64,000 nt of DNA. It comes from Aquilaria yunnanensis (Eukaryota; Streptophyta; Magnoliopsida; Malvales; Thymelaeaceae). This document shows, piece by piece, positions 57,053-64,000 of the stretch. The notes under the pieces were generated by a model, which saw only the letters and a program-made list of their open reading frames with translations, had not been told where the DNA came from and searched no databases. Made by a program: the position numbers and the translations under genes. The stretch's first letter is position 1. Each line of letters opens with the position of its first letter. The DNA is taken from positions 101,570,893 to 101,634,892 of the forward strand of contig CM077594.1 in the NCBI GenBank assembly GCA_039654915.1. Direction: 5' to 3'.

Positions 57053-58788
57053 AGACTAGTATCCACTAAAACAATTCCATAAAATCATAGAAACATCTAA
57101 ATTGCATTCTGTAAAATTAGAGACACACTAGACATACCTAGCTATCATTACACAAAATTTCATCAGTGGATACAGCGCAGAAAATTTATGATGGATTTTG
57201 AAAGCTGCCATATGGAGTATTACTGGTACGAATTTCGGACAAAATACAGTTCAGTAAAAAACCTACATAAAATCAACAAAAACCTCAAATCCAAATCCAT
57301 AAAAGTGTGGATAAACTAGAGACATAGGCCTATCACCACATAAATTGGCACATTCAGAAGCACAACACACGAATTATAGTACATTTTCTAAATGCACTGA
57401 TCAACAGAACCAATCACCAGAACATAATCTCCAGATCAAGTGACTGTCTCAGTAAAAATTGAGAAGAGGACATATGCATGGAATTTGGAGGAACCAAGAA
57501 GATTGCACAGCAACTACACCTACAACAGCCATTTAGTCAATGAGGTGGGGCACACATCATTCCAGCTCCTAATACTATTACTGCATGGTCACCAACAGAA
57601 AATCCCACAAGCTCAAAGGTATATGTGATGTAAAATACCTTCTGGTAAGCATGGAGACGAAACTTCATGGACAATAACAAGGGCCATAACCTCAGCAAAC
57701 TTTTGCCATAAATCACTATCTCTCACACCAAAACTTTCAATAAGCACAAAAGCGAAGAGAGATATTTTTATCAACCTTAAAATCAAGCTCCTAATTTCAT
57801 TGAGAACGAAAGGAAGCAGGGGAAAAACCTGCAAATATGATATTTCATCAAAAAACCAAACGATCCGTATTAAGAAAACAAAACCTTTCCCCCAATCCTC
57901 ACCCAAACGATAAGATTTGTCCTCCATAACATATGGAGTAGAACTCTCACAAAATTCCCGATAACGGATGACTTTCAAATAAACAAACCCGCAGGAAGCA
58001 TCGAGAAGCCCAAGTCAACTCAACGATCGGATTGAAACATGAAATCAAAGACTAAATCCCAACTCCATCATCAGATCAAACACGTTTGGTTCACAGATAA
58101 CGCCTAAACAAGCCCAATAATACATTCTTTAAATTATACAAATGCTTCTTTATCACAATTCTTAATGAATTGTTTCTCCGACTTTACCTTACAAAATGAA
58201 ATGAATACTTTGAGATCAGGAGTTGTGCCGCCGGTGGAGCAGTCTCTGGTCAACAAAACGTCACGGACGCTCGGGGAATGGACGCCTGGCGCTTCGGAAC
58301 AGGGGTGGTGCTGCCGGTGGATTATCTTAGAACCCCATCATCGCTAGGGTTTATCAGGAAGAAGAATTGTTTGTAGATGTTGAAATCCCTACTTAACCTC
58401 AAATGGCGGATTTGAGAGAAGAGGCTTTCGACTTTGACAATGGCGGATGAACAATCAGACCAGAAATGGATCTCAGACTCCGTCCGAATTCGAAAAGAAC
58501 TGATTCTCTCACAAAACCATCCTCGCACAAGCCCTCCCCACTTTTCACGATGGAGTGACCGGTTGAAGCCTTCAACCGGTAATTTGTATTTGATCTTTAA
58601 TGTGAAAGGCTCTTCATGATAGAATACTAAAACATTGATCCCTAGTAACTCAATGGAGGAATTATGGGAGTGGGCCGGTATTTTACTCAGAATCGCATCT
58701 CGTAATCTGGCGGTGAAGAGTAGTGGTGCACGCTTACCCCCCCAGTATTTTGGAAGGCTCCACTTTAGCCCGATATTGAATTTTAAAA
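57053..58788. other. Unassigned, possibly leader of a lost minus-strand gene
   Basis: 58140-58620 is more GC-rich. Read minus it contains AAACCCTAGCGATGATGG and, near 58190, a TTTGTAAG|GTAAAGTC donor-like site, which together look like an untranslated first exon and intron. No protein domain was recognised on either strand. A weak 61-codon plus frame at 58434-58619 has no known motif. Confidence 0.25.
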
Positions 58789-59276
58789 AGCCTCACACTG
58801 ACCTAGCTGAAGTTGAAAGCAGATTAATCTGATTATAATGTTAATGGGTGAGAGCATAACATATGACAAAAAAAAAAAAAACACACAGAACAACGAACAA
58901 GAACACAGGAAGAGCAGTGTTAAAAGTACTGTGGAGTTGTTCTGGTCAAAGAAAAAAAAAGTGTTTTGGTTGTTGAATCTTCCACCCATCCATCCCCGTG
59001 GCCGGTGACACAAACGATCCAAGCTCCTAACATGAAGTTCTTGTTCCCCACCAGAATCCGTTGTCTAATCGCTTGTGGTTATCTCGGCCCAAGTAATCGA
59101 AATCCACTTATTTAAGTCTCAAATTTTGCCACCATTTGCCCTATGGATGAATTTTGGCCTACTTTGTTTTCTGTTTACGTTTCAGAAGATGAGTTTTAGT
59201 TAAGGAGTTCGTGCTTAAAACCTTAACTGAGTCAATTATTCTCATAACATATATGTTTGGGTTACTATTGTTTCAC
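58789..59276. repeat. Direct duplication, copy 2
   Basis: Matches 55661-56149 at a distance of 3128 bp. An internal stretch around 58910-58930 differs by small indels. Confidence 0.8.
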
Positions 59277-59668
59277 GCATTCACTTTAGTCATTCTCTTG
59301 ATTGGTTTGTGATTTCACGTCTCTAACACTGCATGGTTACAAACTCTTCAATATTTCCCTTCTTTCAAGATTGAAGTAGCGACACTTATATTTAGGAAAA
59401 TTGTAGTACTACGAATACCGTGCGCATATGTTCATTTAAACATACACAAGTAAATAACACTTTTACCCCTAGTTATTGTATCTAATTACTGTCATATCTC
59501 ACAGGTTAGATCGTGAGATCTGAGAGTTCCAGAACTTTCATTCTCTCCGATCTCCATGCTCGACGCCGATGGCAGCCCGTGACAATGCTCGAGTCAAGGA
59601 AGATCTGAGAGAGCAGCCAGGGGCGAGGCGTTGCCAGGGGCGAGCATGTTTTTAAAGTTTTTTACACT
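59277..59668. other. Upstream region of the FRS-like pseudogene
   Basis: No coding sequence. It may hold a MULE-type end (AT-rich TGTTCATTTAAACATACACA near 59430), but no matching partner was found in the window. Confidence 0.3.
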
Positions 59669-62581
59669 ATGATTTCGGCCGGAAGTGCGGGTTTTGTTGT
59701 TGTTGGATACGGCGAGCCTTTGGATATTGAGTCATTGATTTCTTTTTCTGATGAGAATGTCGCTGATTGGTTCTGTGATTATGGCAGTGAAGGCAATGGC
59801 GGCTAAAGTGATGTCTGTGATAAAGGAATTGGCGAACATACAGGTTTTTTTACTTATTGTATTTAAGTATCCAACATTCCTTATGGACATTTTTTCATAT
59901 TGTTTTAGACAATTGATGGTGCAGTATCTGGACATGTTTCGTCTGGTTGTGATGGATGTCAGTCTATGAGTGTGGAAGTTGATTCAGGTATTATTTGATT
60001 CCTTGTGTAGATTTTGTTCGTACATTTTGGTTGTAATGCTTAGACATTTTTGGAATAATGCTTTGACACTCTTTGCTGTAGAATGTGGACATCTTTTGTC
60101 TGGGAGTGAAGGACTTCGATCTACAAGTGTTGAAGTAGATTCAGGTTGTGATATTGGTTTTTTACTATACACATTATGTATACTGTTTGGACACATTTGG
60201 ACTTATTTTTAAACATTTACCTATGCAGGTAGTGGACGGTTCTCTGAAATTGAATCAGGTAGGATTTTGGGTTTTTTGAAGATTTCCTGTTTGTCTCATA
60301 TGTGTTTTGTTTATTTCATGGTTTGTTTTTGTTTTGTATGGCAGTAAGTGCAGCTGGTGATGTCACATTATTTGTTGGTTCTGATTCTGTAAATTCTGCT
60401 GATAATGTTACCTGGGTTGGAGCAACCTTTGATTCTGTAGATGAGGTTGAGTTTTTTTTTAAAGAGTATGCTATTTCTAGAGGTTATAGCATACGTTGTG
60501 CAAGGAGTAGATATAGAGGTGGTAGAAAGGATGAGGCACTTTACGACAAGGAGTTCCTCTGTTCCTATGCTGGTTTAAAGTCTGATAGTGTTAAGAAAAA
60601 GGCTGCTGAACGTCGTAGAGTTGATAAGCGTAGTAATTTTCGTGCGATGATACATGTTAAGTTGACCGATGATGGATTGTGGGTATGTCATGCTCATTTA
60701 GGACAACATAATCATTCATTTGCTGCTGTTTGGCAGCGATATTTGTTGCGGTCAGCTAAGTTTTTGAATAAAGATATTTTTGCAGCTGTTGCAGATTTGA
60801 TGGGGAATGAGATTAGACCTGTAGATGCTATTAGGGTTATATCAAATGAAGTCGGTGGGCTTGAGTCACTTGGCTTAACTAAACGAATGTTTTACAATTA
60901 CTTATCTGCTGAGCGTGCATCTGAATTGGATATTGAGGATGCTTCGCTGCTGCTTGATACTTTTAAGCGTAGGGCATCAGAATATGTTGATTTCTTCTAT
61001 GAGGTGCTAGTTGATAGTGAAAACAGATTAAGTAGTTTTATTTGGATTGATGAAGTGATGAAGGCTGATTATACAATATTTGGTGACGTCATTGTGTTTA
61101 ATACTACATTTCGAACCAATCGGTACAATATGTTTTGTGCTCCGTTTATTGGATTAAACAATCACAAGCAGAATGTTGTTTTTGCTGTTGCTTTTCTTGT
61201 GGGGCAGAAGAGGGAGCACTTTGTTTGGTGTTTTGAGTGTTTTAAGAGGGGCATGGGTGGAAAGCTTCCTCAGACAATTATGACATATCAGGATGGTGCA
61301 ATTGGATTTGCAGTTGACCATATTTTCTATGGTGTTCAGCACAGATTATGTCTGTGGCATATTTGTGAGAATGCCAAGAAGAACATCAAGGGCTTGATGT
61401 GCATTGAAAGTTTTTCCAAAATGTTTTATAGATGTTTGTATCATTGTGCTACTACTAGTGAGTTTTATGATGCATGGTCAAAGATGCTTGGAAGTTTCAA
61501 CTGTGGTAATGTGGGATGGTTGAAGAACTTGTATGCAGTAAGGTTTAAGTGGTGCCCAGCACTATGCAAGTACGTTTTCTCTGCAGGTAATTTCACTATG
61601 TAATTTATGCATGATTAATGGACATTTTGAATATAATGCTTAGCCAATTTGTTTGATATTAACAGACACTTTGTGTACATTTTGACTGCAGGGCTTCGAT
61701 CATTACAATGTAGTGAAAGCACAAATAGTATTCTGACATCGCTTACAAATAAGCAAAAGGGTTTGTTTGTTGTTTTCACTGTTGTTAAGAACATGTTGAA
61801 AGACTGGAGAAATAGAGCACTTGAAGAAAATTTTCAAAATATTGGAGTCGTGAATGTGAGGGCTGAACACTCAAAGATATTGGTTGATGCTTCTAAGGTA
61901 TACACTCGTACTATCTTGAAAGAGTTTGAAAAGGAATTATTTGTTGGTGTTTTTGCTGAGTCAAAGGTTGTTTCTAAGGTTGGTGGTGTCATTGAATATG
62001 AGGTTTTGGTTAGGAATCAAGATTAAAGGAAATTTAATGTTAAGTATGATGTTGCTTCAGTGTCTGTGTCTTGTTCATGTATGTTGTTTAAGGAGAGGGG
62101 CTTGCTTTGTTGTCATTCATTGTGTGTGTTGAATGTAAATAATGTGCATGAAATTCCTAAGCGGTATATACTTCACCGTTAGACCAAGGAAGCAAGGAAT
62201 GTTGTGGATCAGGATGGGAAATATTTGTGTGGTGATGCATTTTCTACAATTGCTTGGCGTACTAACCTGATGAGGGGCTTTTTATCATTGGTGATTGAGT
62301 GTCAAAAAGATTAGGAATATAGGTATGTGTGTGAGCAAGGACTGCTGTCAATGCAGAAGCATATTTTGAAGATGAAGGCTGAAACTGCCAGTGCCAGCAA
62401 AGAGTGTCAGATAATTAGTAGTGCTGGGTCTTGTTGTGAAGTAAATGTTTTGAATCCTGCATTTGTGACATCTAATATATTTGGATCAAAGTGGAAGAAG
62501 AGTGGAGTGGATTTCAACCGTGGTCGTGGATGTAAGGGCAGGGGTAAGGGCAATGGTAGGGACAGGGGTGGTCTAGTATAG
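59669..62581 (+). pseudogene. FAR1/FRS-type (MULE-derived) transposase-like protein, broken
   Basis: Probable exons: 59669-59843, 59925-59987, 60082-60144, 60229-60258, 60345-61586 and 61692-62581. Introns are all phase 1 with GT-AG. Small exons 2-4 encode short repeats ending E-V-D-S or E-I-E-S. Exon 5 has a FAR1 DNA-binding domain (F-D-S-V-D-E-V-E-F-F-F-K-E-Y then W-V-C-H-A-H-L-G-Q-H-N-H) and a MULE transposase core. In the core the first catalytic position reads V-I-V-F-N-T-T-F (Asp usual) and the second M-T-Y-Q-D-G (T-D-Q-D usual). Exon 6 holds a SWIM finger C-S-C...C-C-H. In-frame stops occur at 59804-59806, 62024-62026, 62180-62182 and 62312-62314, all without frameshift. It is either a dead transposon gene or a decayed FRS gene. 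Confidence 0.8.
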
Positions 62582-63087
62582 TGTTCGATAGAAATAGTCA
62601 AAGTGTCTATAAACTATTGTTGAAATGTCTACAGAGTTAAATTCATAGTTACAGCTGAAGTTTATTGAAATTTCTACAGGTTATTTGTTTACAGTACACA
62701 TAAAAAATGTAGTGTGATAGTGGAATTGTCTAAAGATTAAGTGGATATAGGAATGATAAGGACTATGGTTTCTACAATATCAATTAATTCTTTGTATTTA
62801 CAATACTAGTTCTTAATTTACAATGTGTGTAGAATAATACATATTTCAAATAAAATAAAATATATTTCAAAGACAATATAATATTTATATGTTTGGAGCT
62901 GTTCTTTTTAAGAACTTGCAAAATAGTTTGCTTTGCATCTCCACATGCAAGGCTTATAGCAAATTGGGCTTGATATGTACACTTCTGTGTTATGGAGATT
63001 TGGCCTATCATGTGGTGATTGACAATCTTTAAGATTGTGTCCGATGACAACAAGCCTTTTGTTAAGCGCCCATAAGCAAGTAAATGT
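62582..63087. other. Intergenic, with possible decayed 3' part of the F-box-like gene
   Basis: A minus-strand frame (63152-62784) overlaps the F-box-like gene in another frame and includes I-V-N-H-H-M-I-G, but no domain is clear. The rest is AT-rich. Confidence 0.3.
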
Positions 63088-63617
63088 TTATCGTACAAGC
63101 CTTCGACATTCAGCAATCTTCCATGGCCTTTGCCTTCCATTTTGTCCCTCAATGATAAGAGACAATAATTCTATTGCTTTGGTTTTTTCATGTTCCTCAA
63201 ATGGTGATATGATTGCTATTATTCCATGCAAGTATTGGGCCTTACTATTGCCCTTTTCGGCTGCTCTTTTGAGGAGTTTGAGCCCTTTGATTTCATTTGC
63301 AATTATAAAATAGTGAGCGATGCTTTCTTCTGTCAAGGCATCTGTATTTTCAACTTCCATGTACCGTTGGTGGATATAACACTCTTTTGGGCGAAATGGT
63401 CTGAAACATAAATCATTTATGTTCAACCTTTGGTACACTAACTTATCATCTGCAACCTTGTGAAAGTCCTTGTAGATTGTGCAGCATTGCTAAGGTCATT
63501 GATGAATGAAGCACCAACATTTGAGAGTATCTCAGTAAGCATATCATGCGGTAATGATTGAATTGTTTTTTGGAGGGTATGCTTGGAGATTTTCTTGCTC
63601 GGTTTCAAGTGGTACAT
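63088..63617 (-). pseudogene. F-box protein (At1g67623/At2g35280-like), probably frameshifted
   Basis: From the ATG at 63617 the frame gives S-L-P-H-D-M-L-T-E-I-L-S-N-V-G-A, an F-box opening, then D-L-S-N-A-A-Q-S. The family's continuation K-D-F-H-K-V-A-D-D-K-L-V-Y-Q-R-L lies in another frame, so a one-base indel is likely around 63470-63485. Downstream, G-L-K-L-L-K-R-A-A-E-K-G-N-S-K-A-Q-Y-L-H-G is the Sel1-like repeat found in this plant F-box family, ending at a TGA/TAA region near 63088. In the family the F-box recruits SCF ubiquitin ligase. The gene is convergent with the FRS-like pseudogene. Confidence 0.6.
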
Positions 63618-64000
63618 TTTTTAAACAAGTGTGTAGGATGAAAAGGTGTTGAAAACTTGTGGTTATGGTTGTACATTTTATAGGTGATGAACAGGTGTTT
63701 GGTCGGTTATATTGTGTATGACGAATAGACGTGTTGTTTCGTTTTACGAACATATGTGCTGTTTCAGTCCTTGGGCGCCTTTTCATACAATTAAGGATTA
63801 TATATTTAATTGATTATGTTTTTATCGAGTAATAATTTATGTAGTGATCCAAGATTATACAGTTATGTTTTTAATACGACTAACAATTTATGCACTCAAC
63901 CAAGTTACATATTATGAGTGTTTAAACACTTTAATTACTGTTAGTACACACCTTGTTAATCTGTAGAAGACACTTTTGCAAATTCATACTGTATGTAAAG
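63618..64000. other. No gene recognised at right edge
   Basis: Probable upstream region of the minus-strand F-box-like gene; short frames only. Confidence 0.4.

Noticed and set aside
57613..57978. 121-codon minus ORF
   Set aside because: AT-driven hydrophobic composition, no motif, no supporting splice or promoter context.
55661..59276. Direct repeats as LTRs of a short retrotransposon
   Set aside because: They lack TG...CA ends, target duplications, a primer-binding site and a purine tract.

Overview
The window looks like nuclear DNA of a flowering plant, most likely a dicot. It is AT-rich, has plant-type introns, and is packed with nested plant transposons. Only one apparently intact host gene is visible. 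No species can be named from the sequence. All coordinates and family calls come from reading the sequence; no database search was run.

Left part (1-26680): one degraded CACTA (En/Spm) DNA transposon on the minus strand. It runs off the left edge and ends at 26680 with a CACTA terminus and about 13 subterminal palindromes. It carries a TNP2-type transposase pseudogene and a second, Transposase_24-type pseudogene. An 18.5 kb LTR retrotransposon (1527-19996, minus, TSD GCCAT, ~4 kb near-identical LTRs) is inserted inside the TNP2 reading frame. Its LTR termini, primer-binding site and gag remnant resemble the Ty3/gypsy Tat/Ogre group, but no protease, RT, RNase H or integrase is visible. In place of pol it has unusual cargo: an intronless LONELY GUY (LOG) cytokinin-activating enzyme copy with two nonsense codons, and three tandem copies of a 182-codon ORF (two open, one interrupted). 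Those ORFs have a basic/cysteine motif resembling the small cysteine-rich nucleic-acid-binding proteins of plant flexiviruses. LOG and two of the three ORFs each sit behind a similar TATA box, so the element looks like a set of separately promoted cargo cassettes. This is the most interesting part of the window.

Middle part (26681-48247): AT-rich sequence, a possible hAT relic, a solo LTR (30043-31393, TSD TCCAC), and a large Mutator-like element (about 32509-48247) with long inverted ends. The MULE holds a broken transposase gene (minus) and a broken GRF zinc-finger/coiled-coil/membrane gene (plus). It was invaded by a solo LTR (33584-35945, TSD ATATG) that itself contains another solo LTR (34387-35312). 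It was also invaded by a 7.9 kb Helitron (36934-44805) that splits the transposase zinc knuckle. The Helitron contains a hAT-type MITE and a small fold-back element.

Right part (48248-64000): a complete eight-coding-exon gene for an RNA polymerase III RPC7/Rpc31-like subunit (49713-53329, plus, 205 aa) begins close to the MULE end. It is followed by a possible small Helitron, a Tourist-like MITE, a second copy of the hAT MITE, and a ~490 bp direct duplication. The right edge holds a FAR1/FRS-type (MULE-derived) pseudogene with altered catalytic residues and a frameshifted F-box-like gene. Almost all transposon genes carry in-frame nonsense codons, often where tryptophan, glutamine or arginine is expected, while the Pol III gene is clean.
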